NCBI RefSeq assembly: GCF_900129935.1
Contig: NZ_FQXJ01000003.1
Span: 434,001-498,000 of the forward strand
Length of the DNA stretch: 64,000 bases
DNA from: Desulfosporosinus lacus DSM 15449
GTDB lineage: Bacteria; Bacillota; Desulfitobacteriia; Desulfitobacteriales; Desulfitobacteriaceae
Reading direction: 5' to 3'
Below the pieces are notes generated by a model. It worked only from the letters and a program-made list of their open reading frames with translations. It searched no databases and was not told where the DNA came from. Below are positions 27,153-38,273 of the stretch, one piece after another. The position numbers and the translations under genes are program-made. Within the stretch, counting starts at the first letter, position 1. Every line of letters begins with the position of its first letter.

Positions 27153-28334
27153 TTGCAAGAGTGGAACATGAAACGAATAGCCAAAAACATCGGAGTCATC
27201 TTCCTGGTTTTTTCTGTATTGGTAACCACGTTAGTGAGCGGGGTAGTAATTGCCAATGTCAATAACGTAGGACGGCTAGTGCATGTAGTACAACTTATTC
27301 GAAATGATTACTTAGAAAATGTTTCGACTGTTCAGCTTGTAGAAGGCGCAACTAAAGGTATCGTAGAAATCTTAGGAGACCCGTATTCAACGTACATGAA
27401 TGCTCAGGAGAACCAAGAACTGTTTCAAATGCTTGAAGGAAAATTTGGCGGGATAGGGATTGTCCTGAGTCTCAAGGATCCTAAAAAGCTCGTAGTACTG
27501 CGTCCGATCAAAAATTCCCCGGCAAGCAGGGCTGGAATTCAATCGGGTGATGTTATCAGTAAGATTAATGATGCGGATACTTTAGGTATGGAGCAGGATA
27601 AAGCGGTGGGGTTGATGCGGGGAGAGCCCGGAACAAAAGTGGATATAGCTCTATATCGAGAGAGTAGTAATAAGACCTTTACTGTGAGTCTAACGAGGGA
27701 AAACATAACTGTTCCAACCGTTGATGGGCAAGCATTGCCTGGGAACCCTGATATTGCCTATGTCAGCATAACTCAGTTTGGCTCAGATACAGGGACAGAA
27801 CTTAAGGAAACTTTTAATACCATGAACATTACTAAATTCAAAGGACTTATTCTGGATTTGAGGTATAACCATGGCGGCGAGCTCAATGCTGCGGTACAAG
27901 TTGCCAGCTACTTCATTCCAGAAGGTCCAGTTGTTTATATAGTAGATAAGCAAGAGAACGTTGATACTAAGATGTCAACAGGTACATATCTGGGGATGCC
28001 AATGGTGGTCCTTGTGAATGAAGAAAGTGCTTCAGCAGCTGAAATCGTTGCAGGCGCGATTAAGGATAAAGAAACGGCAAGTTTGGTGGGAGTAAAAACC
28101 TTTGGAAAAGGGATTGTTCAAACAATCTTCCCTTTGGACGGAGGAACCAGCGTCAAACTAACGACTGCAAAATACTTAACGCCTAATAAGTTGGATATTC
28201 ATAAGAAGGGAATCGAACCAGATGTTGTGGTAGAATTAGGGAAAGGACAACAAGCTACCATCACCCCTCAAGACACTAACTTTGATGCTCAACTTCAGAA
28301 AGCGTTGCAAACACTGCAAGGGAAACTTAAATAA
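27153..28334 (+). CDS. C-terminal processing protease, S41 family (CtpA-type)
   Basis: Secreted or membrane-anchored serine protease, 393 aa. One N-terminal hydrophobic segment (about 12-35), a PDZ domain (about 95-175; GGIGIVLSL, SPASRAGIQSGDVISKIN), then the S41 core with the Ser in EESASAAEI near 293 and the Lys in GVKTFGKGIVQ near 318. TTG at 27153 is chosen with GGGAAGGGG 11 nt upstream; ATG 27168 is an alternative. Next to the M23 peptidase, so turnover of cell-wall enzymes is a plausible role. Confidence 0.92.
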   Translation: MQEWNMKRIAKNIGVIFLVFSVLVTTLVSGVVIANVNNVGRLVHVVQLIRNDYLENVSTVQLVEGATKGIVEILGDPYSTYMNAQENQELFQMLEGKFGGIGIVLSLKDPKKLVVLRPIKNSPASRAGIQSGDVISKINDADTLGMEQDKAVGLMRGEPGTKVDIALYRESSNKTFTVSLTRENITVPTVDGQALPGNPDIAYVSITQFGSDTGTELKETFNTMNITKFKGLILDLRYNHGGELNAAVQVASYFIPEGPVVYIVDKQENVDTKMSTGTYLGMPMVVLVNEESASAAEIVAGAIKDKETASLVGVKTFGKGIVQTIFPLDGGTSVKLTTAKYLTPNKLDIHKKGIEPDVVVELGKGQQATITPQDTNFDAQLQKALQTLQGKLK

Positions 28335-28398
28335 GGGCATAAAAGAATCAACATATCCTTCACTTTGTTTTAACCCAAGGAAATAAAATAGTGATTGC

Positions 28399-28434
28399 AA
28401 AGGCACGCTCATAAAATCGAGCGTGCCTTTAATT
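28399..28434 (+). terminator. Intrinsic terminator after S41 protease
   Basis: Perfect 12-bp stem (28399-28410 with 28419-28430), loop ATAAAATC, 3' arm ending CCTTTAATT. Confidence 0.75.
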
Positions 28435-28521
28435 ATTCCTATTCGAACCACGTTTTAGTGGCCTTCCTACCCCTTCTTGCATAGACTACGCTGACCGAAA
28501 AAAACGACGGGGGTAAGAAGC

Positions 28522-29565
28522 ATGAGAAATAAGACTGGGGTGCGACATTACTTTGCCGAGGGACTGACCACCAGGGGTTACATATCTTTATTGCCAAATA
28601 TGATGCCAAGTTGGAAACGTGCCTATATCTTGTTAGGTGGCCCTGGGACCGGTAAATCAACGTTGATAAAGATTGTTGGTTTAGAATTGTTGGATCGAGG
28701 ATATGACATCGATTTTCTACGGTCGGTACGGGATCCGGATTCGATGGCAGGGTTTATTATGCCTCGGATGGGGTTAGGGATGTTAGATGCTATGGAGGTT
28801 TCTCCACTTCGTTGGCAAGCCCCGGGTGTTGTTGAGAAATTCACTGATTTCAGTCTGTTCTGTGATGAAGTGAAGTTGGAGAAGCAAAGGTCTTCAATAA
28901 TTGAGATTGAAAAACGGCTGCAAGAACTGCAAATGACTTTGGAAGAAGAGCTAGCTTCTGAACTAGGGTCGTTAATAGGGTCCAGGACGACAAAGCCTCC
29001 ATTAGATAAAGGGAACATTTCTTGGATTCTTGGGAACTCAGCTCAGCTGAAAGTTAAAAAAGAGAATACAGGTCCTTGGCCACTAGCGGAAAATGCTCTT
29101 AAACTACTGCAAAAAAGTGTTGTAAATCCGTTTTTCCTGCACGGCTTAACTGCGGAAGGATGGCTTAATCTGTCCCCCCATTTCTTGACGGATTTTGATC
29201 AGATTCGGTTGGAAGGAGACGAAACTCTAGATGCCTTAGATTGGGTGCTTCGTGAGGCTCAACAATTAGGGCAATTAATTGAAATCGTCTTGCACCCTCT
29301 CAATCCAGATGAAGTCATCGGGATAGTCTTTCCAGAGAGGCGTTTAGCAATCTGGCAAGGTAATCCGGAAAATTTGCATGACCAAGGATTAGAACGTCCT
29401 TTAAGCAAAACGTTAATAGAGACCTTAGCATCTTGGCAAATGAATAGGGCACAACTTAAAGCTATCTACATGGAGGCGGTTAATTTTGATCAAGTAGACG
29501 GTTGTCGTGAAACCATATTGAACCAGATTTTGTGTGATTTAAATACCAAAGTTAATTTAGAATAA
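28522..29565 (+). CDS. P-loop NTPase, PRK06851-like
   Basis: 347-aa cytoplasmic protein with Walker A GGPGTGKST near residues 39-47 and a following segment (DPDSMAGFIMPRMGLGMLDA) typical of a clostridial family of unknown function. The second half restarts with a similar pattern: HYFAEGLTTRGYISLLP near residue 9 is echoed by FFLHGLTAEGWLNLSP near 205, but no GxxGxGKS follows. It therefore looks like a duplicated domain whose second P-loop has been lost. ATG start with GGGGG upstream. Role unknown; converges on the HDOD gene. Confidence 0.75.
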   Translation: MRNKTGVRHYFAEGLTTRGYISLLPNMMPSWKRAYILLGGPGTGKSTLIKIVGLELLDRGYDIDFLRSVRDPDSMAGFIMPRMGLGMLDAMEVSPLRWQAPGVVEKFTDFSLFCDEVKLEKQRSSIIEIEKRLQELQMTLEEELASELGSLIGSRTTKPPLDKGNISWILGNSAQLKVKKENTGPWPLAENALKLLQKSVVNPFFLHGLTAEGWLNLSPHFLTDFDQIRLEGDETLDALDWVLREAQQLGQLIEIVLHPLNPDEVIGIVFPERRLAIWQGNPENLHDQGLERPLSKTLIETLASWQMNRAQLKAIYMEAVNFDQVDGCRETILNQILCDLNTKVNLE

Positions 29566-29570
29566 TTACA

Positions 29571-30413
29571 TTAGCTGAATAGGGTTGGGTCTATAAGGAA
29601 TTCCCCAAGATCTGCCATCAAAAGCTCAAGGTCGGACTCTTTAAGAGATAGTTTATCGAGCGCTTCCTGTTGTATCGGATTTAATAAACTGTCCACACCG
29701 CCGCCAATACCGAGTAAACTTGCAAGCCCGTTAGCGACATGAATTACGCAGGCGAGTTCGGGGTAGCTTGGCGCTTGTGACGGAGAATGATGATAGGAAA
29801 TTGCAGACACCAGATCTTCCGGCAAAAACCAAGTCCTGGCCAAGAACCCACCAACAGTTGCATGATTATACCCTATGACTTTTTCCTCAAGTTCGGAATA
29901 GGATAGTTTTACCTCTTTTACTTTCTCGACAAGAAAAGGCCCCACTTCCTGTACATAAATAGAGATAACCAGTTTTCCGATATCATGAAGCAAGCCTGCA
30001 GTAAAGGCAACATCCCCAAAAGGGAGTTTATGATATTGACAAAGACGTTTCGCTGTCATAGCGGTAAGCATAGAATGCTTCCAAAGGCCCTCTTGCTCAA
30101 TCTCGTAACCTATAAGGTTATTTTTCAATAGAGGGGCAACTGCGGAAGCCATTGCTAGCCCTTGTGTCACCTGAAAACCAAGCATGACGATGGCTTCCTG
30201 AAGAGAGGAGATTCGTCTGGCGTACCCATAATACGCAGAATTGGCTTGTCGCAAGATACCAGCTGTGAGTGAAGGGTCTTGGCCGATAACAGTTTCTAGC
30301 TCTTTAACGGTTGTCGCAGGGTTTTTGGTTAAGGCAATAACGCGCAAAGCAGATGTGGGCAGGGGCGGAAGAGCTTGTACACGCTTTAAGACATGTTCCA
30401 ATTTAATAGTCAA
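29571..30413 (-). CDS. HDOD domain signalling protein
   Basis: 280 aa, almost entirely one HDOD domain (ALPPLPTSALRVIALTKNP at the start; AGLLHDIGKLVI near residue 138 and YHHSPSQAP near 218). HDOD proteins are non-catalytic or degenerate relatives of HD phosphohydrolases used in signalling and motility/stress control. The TTG start (30413) is supported by AAGGAGGGCC upstream on the - strand. Its stop lies 5 bp from that of the P-loop gene. Confidence 0.87.
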   Translation of the reverse strand: MTIKLEHVLKRVQALPPLPTSALRVIALTKNPATTVKELETVIGQDPSLTAGILRQANSAYYGYARRISSLQEAIVMLGFQVTQGLAMASAVAPLLKNNLIGYEIEQEGLWKHSMLTAMTAKRLCQYHKLPFGDVAFTAGLLHDIGKLVISIYVQEVGPFLVEKVKEVKLSYSELEEKVIGYNHATVGGFLARTWFLPEDLVSAISYHHSPSQAPSYPELACVIHVANGLASLLGIGGGVDSLLNPIQQEALDKLSLKESDLELLMADLGEFLIDPTLFS

Positions 30414-30533
30414 CTATAGGCCCTCCTTAATTTTTGCAGATATTCAAAGGAAGTTTTTCACAGGGATTTTTTATGACGACTAGGGGAAACTAATTTAAAG
30501 AATTGCTTGAGAACCCCGAAAGGAGTGCGTAAT

Positions 30534-31889
30534 ATGTCAAAAAGATTGCGATTCTTGGTTGTCTTAATTGCCGTATGTCTTAGTTTAACCATAACTGGCT
30601 GCAGTCTACAAGATCTTTTAGGGAAAAATAAAAATAAAACTTCTGCAAAAAAGGAAAGTGAACCAATTATAGCAGTTTCATTGAATGAGCAAGACCCTAA
30701 CAAACTGCTTATTTCAAAAGGAATCGAAGATCTGGCCAAGAAAGAAGATGTAAAGGTAAAGTATATAAATAGTGAATCAAAAGAAGAGTCTCCTTTAAAA
30801 GATGCTAAGATCCTAATTTATCAAGGAGGAGATGCGAGCATTTTACAAGAATCTCAATCTGAAGAAATTCCAATTTTAGCTTTAACCCAACTTCCATCAG
30901 GAATAAAACCTGAAGGTATAATTATCCCTGATCAGGAAAAAGCCGGAGAGCTTATGGCTCAGACTTTATTGGGAAAAGTTACTGAGGGTCAATTGGTTAT
31001 ACTGCAAGGAGATCCTAACGAAAGTGGGTCCCAAGGACTTTTAGCAGGAAATAAGGCTATTCTTAGCAAGTATCCTAAGATTACCATACATACCATTTCA
31101 AGCCCCAAAGGATCTGAATCGGTAGCAAGGACAGGCCTAGTCGACTTTCTTCAAAAGAACCCTGATAATGTGCAAGGAATTTTAGCCCATAATGAAAGCT
31201 TGGCGGTACAGGCGAGCGAAGTTCTCAAACAAACTCAGTTAGACAAAAAAATTAGTTTGATTGGTGGACAAGCTAGTGTCTCATCCTTGGAGAGGATGGC
31301 TAAGGGTTCTCAATTCGGAGATATTGATACCTCTCCTTATCTACAGGGTGCCAATGCCTATCAATGGGCACAGAAAATCATTAAGAAAGAACCTCTAGAA
31401 GTAAATAATTCAATTACCAGCGAGCAAGGGGAAATACCTGCTAAAGTTATAGCAGTGAAGGCAGTAACTCCATCTAATTTAGCGGTCATTCAAAAAAGTT
31501 ATACTACAACTATGCAAACTGCGGAAAAAGATAAAAAGCAAAAAGAGCAAGCGGAGTCCAAAGGGAAGGAAGAAAAGGATCAAGGGAAGGACCAAGGAAA
31601 AGATCAAGAGAAAGATCAAGCAGCCGATAAGAAAGAAGACGGGCAGTCCGGTGATAAGCAAAATCCTGTTCCTCCAGGCGTTGAGAAAGTTACAGAACGA
31701 ATAAAAACGGAAACAACACGAGATTATCTTGATGCTGAAGGGAAGGTAATGGGCACAGAAAAAACCGTTAATGAACAGGTGAAAACAGTTCCGCCAGAGA
31801 TGTTAAAGCAACAAGCAGAACAACCAAAAGATGCTGAAAAAGCTCAGGGAGATCAGGCGAAGGATGATTCGAAAAAAGAGGAAAAGTAA
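30534..31889 (+). CDS. Lipoprotein with periplasmic-binding-protein type 1 domain and charged tail
   Basis: 451 aa. Lipobox TITGC (Cys22), then a Lys-rich linker, and a domain (about 40-320) with the pattern of sugar-type binding proteins: ISKGIEDLAKKEDVKVKYI, EIPILALTQLP, GILAHNESLAVQASEVL. The tail (about 335-451) is repetitive Lys/Asp/Glu/Gln with a KDQGKDQGKDQEKDQ run, probably spanning the wall. ATG 30534 has GAAAGGAG upstream. No transporter genes adjoin; function unknown, possibly a sensor or scavenging lipoprotein. Confidence 0.75.
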   Translation: MSKRLRFLVVLIAVCLSLTITGCSLQDLLGKNKNKTSAKKESEPIIAVSLNEQDPNKLLISKGIEDLAKKEDVKVKYINSESKEESPLKDAKILIYQGGDASILQESQSEEIPILALTQLPSGIKPEGIIIPDQEKAGELMAQTLLGKVTEGQLVILQGDPNESGSQGLLAGNKAILSKYPKITIHTISSPKGSESVARTGLVDFLQKNPDNVQGILAHNESLAVQASEVLKQTQLDKKISLIGGQASVSSLERMAKGSQFGDIDTSPYLQGANAYQWAQKIIKKEPLEVNNSITSEQGEIPAKVIAVKAVTPSNLAVIQKSYTTTMQTAEKDKKQKEQAESKGKEEKDQGKDQGKDQEKDQAADKKEDGQSGDKQNPVPPGVEKVTERIKTETTRDYLDAEGKVMGTEKTVNEQVKTVPPEMLKQQAEQPKDAEKAQGDQAKDDSKKEEK

Positions 31890-32054
31890 AAACGAAGTAC
31901 AAAATAAGGAGACAGATATGTTGTTTGGTAAAATTACATCCTGTCTCTTTGTTATCGGACAAAAGCTCAAGAAACTAAAATTCTTGGAAATTCAACCAAA
32001 ATATATATTGTGTTGTAAACAAACATTGCAGGGTAATTATTCTTGTGCTTCGAT

Positions 32055-32083
32055 TTGTATAAGCACCAGGGTAGATGTAAAAT
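32055..32083 (+). promoter_or_regulatory. Sigma-A promoter of uvrB
   Basis: TTGTAT (32055-32060), 17-nt spacer, TAAAAT (32078-32083); start predicted near 32090, 39 nt before uvrB. Confidence 0.55.
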
Positions 32084-32128
32084 ACAGAGTAGAGCAACTT
32101 ATTATATAATCGAAAGGAAGAGTGGCGC

Positions 32129-34186
32129 ATGGAATTTCGTATACATGCCCCATACCAACCTGGCGGAGACCAACCCCAGGCTATCGATGCGCTGGCTGCA
32201 GGTCTGAATGAAGGCTTGAACCACCAGACGTTGCTGGGGGTCACGGGATCGGGGAAGACCTTCACTATGGCCAATATCATTATGAAAGTTCAAAGACCAA
32301 CCCTGATATTGGCGCATAACAAAACCCTGGCAGCCCAACTTTACAGTGAATTTAAGGAGTATTTTCCGGAGAATGCCGTGGAGTACTTTGTGAGTTACTA
32401 TGATTATTACCAACCAGAGGCTTATGTGCCTTCGAGTGATACATTTATTGAAAAAGATGCTTCGATAAATGAAGAGATTGAGAAACTGCGTCACTCGGCA
32501 ACCGCTTCTTTGTTGGAACGCCGCGACGTGGTTGTAGTGGCCAGTGTCTCGTGTATTTATGGTTTGGGTTCACCAGAAGATTACCGTGATCTTGTCCTTT
32601 CCCTGCGACAGGGGCAAGTGATCGATCGTAATGAAATTTTACGCAAGCTGATTGCGATTCAATACGACCGTAACGATATAGCGTTTACTCGGGGAACTTT
32701 CCGTGTGCGTGGAGATATTGTAGAAATCTATCCGGCCTCCTCTAGTGAACAAGTGATTCGTGTAGATATGTTTGGGGATGAAATTGAGCACATCTATGAA
32801 ATTAATATGCTGACTGGGGAGATTTTGGGTGAGCGGCATCATGTTTCAATTTTTCCGAACTCACACTATGTAACTGCCCAAGAAAAAGTTATGCAGGCAG
32901 CAGAAAATATTGAAATAGAGCTGGAAGAGCGACTGGATTTATTAAATTCCGAAAATAAGCTTCTCGAAGCACAACGCCTTGAGCAACGAACTCGCTATGA
33001 TCTGGAAATGCTTAGAGAAATGGGATTTTGTAATGGAATTGAAAATTATTCTCGTCACTTAACATTTCGTGAGCCAGGAGAGACTCCTTACACCTTGCTA
33101 GATTACTTTCCAGATGACTTTCTCCTTTTTGTGGATGAGTCTCACGTTTCCCTTCCACAGGTGAGAGGAATGTATGAAGGAGACCGATCACGTAAGACTA
33201 CCTTGGTAAACTACGGCTTTCGTCTGCCTTCTGCTCTGGATAACCGACCACTGACCTTTGCCGAGTTTGAACGAAGGATCAAGCAAAGTGTCTATGTCAG
33301 TGCAACACCCGGACCCTATGAATTAGCACATTGCCCGACGGTTACAGAGCAAATTATTCGCCCCACCGGGTTATTGGATCCAGAGGTTATCGTCCGTCCT
33401 ACCAAAGGTCAGATCGATGATTTGCTAGGAGAAATGAGAAGACGGATTGCGAAAGATGAACGAGTCCTCGTGACAACCTTGACAAAAAGAATGGCAGAGG
33501 ATCTGACGGATTACTTTATAAATTTAGAAATCAAGGTGAAGTATCTGCATTCAGATATTAAGACCCTCGAACGAGTGGAAATTCTTCGAGAACTTCGCTT
33601 AGGCGAGATTGACGTAGTCGTTGGCATTAACCTTTTACGGGAAGGCCTGGACTTGCCGGAAGTTTCCCTCGTGGCAATTCTCGACGCGGACAAAGAAGGG
33701 TTTCTTAGATCGGATCGCTCACTCATTCAAACCATAGGTCGTGCAGCCCGTAACGCTGAAGGTAAAGTTATTATGTATGGAGATAAAATTACCCGCTCGA
33801 TGCAGAACGCCTTGGATGAAACGAACCGACGCCGTGAGATTCAAATGGCCTGGAACGAAAAGTCGGGAATTACTCCTCAAACCATACGCAAGGCAGTTCA
33901 TGATGCTCCAGAGGCAATGAAAGTCGCGGAACTCAAAAAGGCTTATGGGACAAAGCTTCCTCCTGACGAGCTGGCACAACTTATTAAGAGCCTGGAAGCT
34001 GAAATGAGACTAGCGGCAAGAGACTTAGATTTTGAGCGGGCAGCTGAAATTCGAGATGCTATGATAGATTTAAAAGGGGAAGAAAACAAATATAAAATGA
34101 CGAGTCAACAAGGCGGGAGCAAAAGAAATACTCGCTATGACCATAAAGCACAGAAAAAGGGGCCTTCTCGAAAAAGTAAGAAATAG
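32129..34186 (+). CDS. uvrB: UvrABC system protein B
   Basis: Damage-verifying helicase of nucleotide excision repair. Walker [11 protein letters not shown] near residues 38-47; the beta-hairpin region [12 protein letters not shown] that clamps DNA; DESH box ([10 protein letters not shown]); motif [11 protein letters not shown]; and the C-terminal UVR domain ([16 protein letters not shown]) that recruits UvrC. 685 aa, full length, with a short basic tail. GAAAGGAAG before the ATG. uvrA follows after 172 bp with its own promoter. Confidence 0.98.
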   Translation: MEFRIHAPYQPGGDQPQAIDALAAGLNEGLNHQTLLGVTGSGKTFTMANIIMKVQRPTLILAHNKTLAAQLYSEFKEYFPENAVEYFVSYYDYYQPEAYVPSSDTFIEKDASINEEIEKLRHSATASLLERRDVVVVASVSCIYGLGSPEDYRDLVLSLRQGQVIDRNEILRKLIAIQYDRNDIAFTRGTFRVRGDIVEIYPASSSEQVIRVDMFGDEIEHIYEINMLTGEILGERHHVSIFPNSHYVTAQEKVMQAAENIEIELEERLDLLNSENKLLEAQRLEQRTRYDLEMLREMGFCNGIENYSRHLTFREPGETPYTLLDYFPDDFLLFVDESHVSLPQVRGMYEGDRSRKTTLVNYGFRLPSALDNRPLTFAEFERRIKQSVYVSATPGPYELAHCPTVTEQIIRPTGLLDPEVIVRPTKGQIDDLLGEMRRRIAKDERVLVTTLTKRMAEDLTDYFINLEIKVKYLHSDIKTLERVEILRELRLGEIDVVVGINLLREGLDLPEVSLVAILDADKEGFLRSDRSLIQTIGRAARNAEGKVIMYGDKITRSMQNALDETNRRREIQMAWNEKSGITPQTIRKAVHDAPEAMKVAELKKAYGTKLPPDELAQLIKSLEAEMRLAARDLDFERAAEIRDAMIDLKGEENKYKMTSQQGGSKRNTRYDHKAQKKGPSRKSKK

Positions 34187-34242
34187 GAAGAGCGAAGCGA
34201 GAGGACAGTGCGTTGTTTATCGGTAAATTTGAATCGGAACGG

Positions 34243-34310
34243 TTGTATAATGATATTGGATACTTTATAATAAGTTCGTATATGTTCGATTTGAATCGAA
34301 AGTTTGTTTG
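34243..34310 (+). promoter_or_regulatory. uvrA promoter with candidate LexA operator
   Basis: Promoter TTGTAT (34243-34248)-N17-TATAAT (34266-34271). Just downstream lie GTTCG direct repeats (34274 and 34284) and CGAAAGTTTGTTTG (34297-34310), which fits the Gram-positive LexA consensus CGAACRNRYGTTYG at 12 of 14 positions. Promoter likely; operator assignment tentative. Confidence 0.5.
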
Positions 34311-34358
34311 GGCGAACATCAAATGTCTCTTCCCAACTCATCACTTAGGAGGAAAACC

Positions 34359-37175
34359 ATGACCCAAGACTACCTACGCGTGCGTGGTGCACGCGCTCAT
34401 AATTTGAAAAACATCGATATCGATATTCCACGCAATAAACTTGTAGTAATCACAGGGCTGTCAGGCTCGGGAAAATCTTCCCTAGCCTTTGATACAATTT
34501 ATGCCGAGGGACAAAGGCGGTATGTAGAATCCCTTTCTGCCTATGCACGACAGTTCTTGGGGCAGATGGACAAGCCTGATGTAGATTCCATCGAAGGGCT
34601 TTCTCCTGCGATTTCCATTGACCAGAAGACGACTAACCGTAACCCCCGCTCGACGGTGGGAACTGCAACAGAAGTCTCTGATTACCTCCGCTTGTTGTAT
34701 GCCCGGATCGGGCATCCGCATTGCCCAAAGTGTGGCCGAGCTATTTCCCAGCAGACGGTCCAACAAATGGTGGATCTGCTGATGAATCTCCCAGAACGGA
34801 CAAGAGTGCAAATCCTAGCCCCACTCGTAAAAGGAAAAAAAGGGGAACACCATAAGGTCTTAGAAGACGCTCGAAAGGCAGGGTATGTTCGGGTAAGAGT
34901 GGACGGGGAGGCTAGGGACCTCAGTGAAGAAATTGAACTGGCAAAAAACAAAAAGCATTCTATTGAAGTTGTGATCGATCGCATTTCATTAAAACCCGAA
35001 AGTGCTGAACGTCTGGCAGATTCTCTAGAAACAGCTCTTAAACTGGGAGAGGGAAACGTCATTGCAGACATCATTGAGGGCGAAGAGTTACGTTTCAGTG
35101 AAAACTTTGCCTGTCCGGATTGCGGGATTGCTCTCGAGGAAATTTCACCACGTCTTTTTTCTTTTAACAGTCCCTATGGAGCCTGCCCAGCGTGCACCGG
35201 GCTAGGAGCAAACCTTGTCGTTGATATTGACCTGCTCATTCCCAATCGTTCCCTGTCGCTGGCAACAGGTGCAATAGCGCCTTGGGCAAAATCAAGTTCA
35301 AGTTATTACCCAAAAATGATGGAGGCCGTAGCCCAAAACCTCAAATTTGGGATAGATACCCCTTTAAAAGACTTGAGTGAAGAGCAATGGAAGGGGTTGC
35401 TCTATGGGACGGATACTCCCATAACCTTTCAGTATCAAAATATTTTTGATCAATTGAAAACCTACAACACCACTTTTGAAGGGCTGGTTCCCTTATTTGG
35501 GCGTCGTTATCGCGAGTCGACCTCGGATATGGTACGCGCTGAAATTGAAGGGTATATGAGCGAAAACCCTTGCCCAGAGTGCCAAGGGAAGCGACTGAAA
35601 CCAGAAGCGTTAGCGGTGAAGGTAGGCGGGATCTCAATTGACGATTTGTCTCGTCTTTCAATTACCGAAGCGATTAACTTTGTAAATACTCTCGATCTCA
35701 CCCCCAAAGAGGAGACCATTGCCCACCAGATTTTGAAAGAAATCAAGGAAAGACTGGGTTTCTTAATGAATGTAGGACTGGATTACCTGACCATGTCCCG
35801 TGCGGCTGGTTCGCTTTCCGGTGGAGAAGCACAACGGATTCGCTTGGCGACTCAGATTGGGTCAAGTTTAATGGGTGTGCTTTATGTTTTAGATGAACCG
35901 AGCATCGGCCTCCACCAAAGGGATAATGCCAGATTGTTGGAGACCCTTAAACGGTTGCGTGATCTCGGAAATACCTTGATTGTGGTCGAGCATGATGAAG
36001 ATACAATGGTTGCCGCAGATCATATAATCGATATCGGTCCCGGAGCTGGGGCCCATGGCGGGAGAGTAGTGGCTGAAGGCCCTATTGAGGAAATCAAGGC
36101 CAATAAAGAATCGATGACCGGGCAGTATTTGAGTGGTGCCAAGCAAATCAGCGTGCCGGTGGAGCGACGTCAACCGAACGGAAAGTGGCTAGAGGTGATA
36201 GGTGCTCGAGAGAACAACCTGAAGAACGTCCATGCGTGTATTCCCTTGGGCTTGTTTACATGTGTGACTGGAGTCTCGGGCTCGGGTAAAAGCACTTTGG
36301 TCAATGAGATTATCTATAAGGGATTAGCATCCAGACTTAGTCGAGCTCGGGTTCGCCCAGGAGCACACGATCAACTAAAAGGTTTGGAGCATCTGGAAAA
36401 GGTCGTTGATATTGACCAGTCTCCAATCGGTCGGACGCCCCGTTCAAACCCTGCTACCTATACCGGTGTTTTCGATTTTATTCGTGAGCTTTTCTCGATA
36501 ACTCCAGAAGCAAAGATGCGAGGGTACAAACAAGGTCGGTTTAGCTTTAACGTTAAGGGGGGCCGTTGCGAGGCTTGCCGTGGAGATGGAATCATTAAGA
36601 TTGAGATGCATTTCCTGCCTGATGTCTATGTTCCCTGTGAAGTCTGCGAGGGAAAACGCTATAACCGGGAGACCTTGGAGGTGCGGTATAAAGGTAAAAC
36701 CATTGCGCAAGTTCTCGATATGACAGTTGATGAAGCGGTGGAGTTTTTCCAAGTAGTCCAGAAGATTGCTCGAAAACTCCAGACACTCCAAGACGTGGGG
36801 CTCGGCTATATTCGCCTGGGGCAACCTGCAACCACCTTATCTGGAGGAGAAGCCCAACGCATTAAGCTTGCTACTGAATTAAGCCGACGCAGTACGGGGA
36901 GAACAATCTATATTCTTGATGAACCGACAACAGGCCTACACACGGCAGATATTGATAAACTCCTCCATGTTCTTCACCGCTTAGTGGACGGGGGAGATAC
37001 AGTACTTGTCATTGAGCATAATCTGGATGTTATCAAAACTGCAGACTGGCTGATTGACCTGGGTCCAGAGGGAGGAAATCGGGGCGGAGAAGTGCTGATC
37101 GCTGGGAAGCCCGAGGAAGTTTCGTCTTTCCCGGCATCCTATACCGGACAGTATTTAAAACGCTATTTAACCTAA
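34359..37175 (+). CDS. uvrA: UvrABC system protein A
   Basis: Damage-sensing ABC-type ATPase, 938 aa. Two nucleotide-binding domains: first Walker [10 protein letters not shown] near residue 31 with signature LSGGEAQRI, second Walker [10 protein letters not shown] and a second LSGGEAQRI. Zinc sites CPKCG / CPDCG and CEACRGDG...CEVCEGKRY are intact. ATG 34359 follows TAGGAGG; the TTG-type upstream extension from 34308 is not family-like. Loads UvrB onto lesions. Confidence 0.98.
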   Translation: MTQDYLRVRGARAHNLKNIDIDIPRNKLVVITGLSGSGKSSLAFDTIYAEGQRRYVESLSAYARQFLGQMDKPDVDSIEGLSPAISIDQKTTNRNPRSTVGTATEVSDYLRLLYARIGHPHCPKCGRAISQQTVQQMVDLLMNLPERTRVQILAPLVKGKKGEHHKVLEDARKAGYVRVRVDGEARDLSEEIELAKNKKHSIEVVIDRISLKPESAERLADSLETALKLGEGNVIADIIEGEELRFSENFACPDCGIALEEISPRLFSFNSPYGACPACTGLGANLVVDIDLLIPNRSLSLATGAIAPWAKSSSSYYPKMMEAVAQNLKFGIDTPLKDLSEEQWKGLLYGTDTPITFQYQNIFDQLKTYNTTFEGLVPLFGRRYRESTSDMVRAEIEGYMSENPCPECQGKRLKPEALAVKVGGISIDDLSRLSITEAINFVNTLDLTPKEETIAHQILKEIKERLGFLMNVGLDYLTMSRAAGSLSGGEAQRIRLATQIGSSLMGVLYVLDEPSIGLHQRDNARLLETLKRLRDLGNTLIVVEHDEDTMVAADHIIDIGPGAGAHGGRVVAEGPIEEIKANKESMTGQYLSGAKQISVPVERRQPNGKWLEVIGARENNLKNVHACIPLGLFTCVTGVSGSGKSTLVNEIIYKGLASRLSRARVRPGAHDQLKGLEHLEKVVDIDQSPIGRTPRSNPATYTGVFDFIRELFSITPEAKMRGYKQGRFSFNVKGGRCEACRGDGIIKIEMHFLPDVYVPCEVCEGKRYNRETLEVRYKGKTIAQVLDMTVDEAVEFFQVVQKIARKLQTLQDVGLGYIRLGQPATTLSGGEAQRIKLATELSRRSTGRTIYILDEPTTGLHTADIDKLLHVLHRLVDGGDTVLVIEHNLDVIKTADWLIDLGPEGGNRGGEVLIAGKPEEVSSFPASYTGQYLKRYLT

Positions 37176-37332
37176 AGTCTCAATAGATAAAACTATTTGC
37201 TAATTCATAAAGAGGCATCAATAGATTGGAGCTAACCAGAAGCACGACCTCGACAAGTTTGGCCGAAAGTCTAAACAACGATTTTAACATCGAGCCTCGT
37301 ACTTGTGACTTGGATAGAGGAGTGAGAAAAAA

Positions 37333-38139
37333 TTGACGATTCGTTTAGTAGCCATGGATCTCGATGATACATTGCTTAGAGATGATTGCACAATTTCACC
37401 TCGAGTGGTAAAAGCAATACAGAAGGCCCAGATGCAGGGAGTAAAAGTGACGATTGCCACAGGACGTATGCCTATCTCAACACGTCCTTATGCAAAGCAG
37501 CTGGGGCTGGATGTTCCTGTGATTACGTATCATGGGGCGATGATCCAGCAGGCTGTCAGTGGAGATATACTATTTCGGCACCCAATTCCCAGCGCTTTAG
37601 CATCTGAGATTGTTCAAGATGTAGGGAGAAGGGGGAATTATGCGCAGATCTATCTCAAGGATCGCGTTATCGCCCAGACACTTAATGAATGGTCCGAGGA
37701 ATATGCGCGGATCGCAAGTGTTCACATCGAAGAAGCCGACCTTCCAGGCATTCTTGCCCAAGAACCGGAAGGGGTTGAGAAAATTCTCGTGATCGGGGAA
37801 GAGTCTGACCTAGATCAATTGGCCCCTCTGTTAAATCAACGCTATGGAAAAAAAGTGCATATTACAAAATCAAAACCCCATTTTTTGGAGATAATAGAGG
37901 GCACTGTAAATAAAGGCGTAGCTCTGGCTGCTTTGGCAGAGCGCTTGGGAATATCCCGACAAGAAGTAATGGCAATAGGGGATAGTTTTAACGATTTAGA
38001 GATGATTCAATATGCCGGGGTTGGAGTAGCCATGGGAAATGCCCGCAAAGAAATAAAGCAACAGGCAGATATTGTGACACTCACAAATGAGGAAGACGGA
38101 GTGGCAGAGGCTATCGAACAATATGTTTTGCTAGGATAA
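37333..38139 (+). CDS. Cof-type HAD family phosphatase
   Basis: 268-aa class IIB HAD hydrolase acting on small sugar-phosphate-like substrates. Motif I MDLDDTLL (Asp8, Asp10), motif II TIATGR, and motif IV GDSFNDLEM are intact. TTG start with GAGGAG upstream. A stand-alone gene between uvrA and the hydroxy-acid oxidase; substrate not predictable. Confidence 0.88.
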   Translation: MTIRLVAMDLDDTLLRDDCTISPRVVKAIQKAQMQGVKVTIATGRMPISTRPYAKQLGLDVPVITYHGAMIQQAVSGDILFRHPIPSALASEIVQDVGRRGNYAQIYLKDRVIAQTLNEWSEEYARIASVHIEEADLPGILAQEPEGVEKILVIGEESDLDQLAPLLNQRYGKKVHITKSKPHFLEIIEGTVNKGVALAALAERLGISRQEVMAIGDSFNDLEMIQYAGVGVAMGNARKEIKQQADIVTLTNEEDGVAEAIEQYVLLG

Positions 38140-38273
38140 CATTTGCAATGGAAATAAGTATCGGATGTAAGATTTAGCATGAACCTTAGTTATCGCAAAT
38201 GAGAAATAAGCATTCTATAAAGTACTGGTTTGTATTTAGTTTTTTATAATCAATTTTGAGTGGAGGCCAAAAA

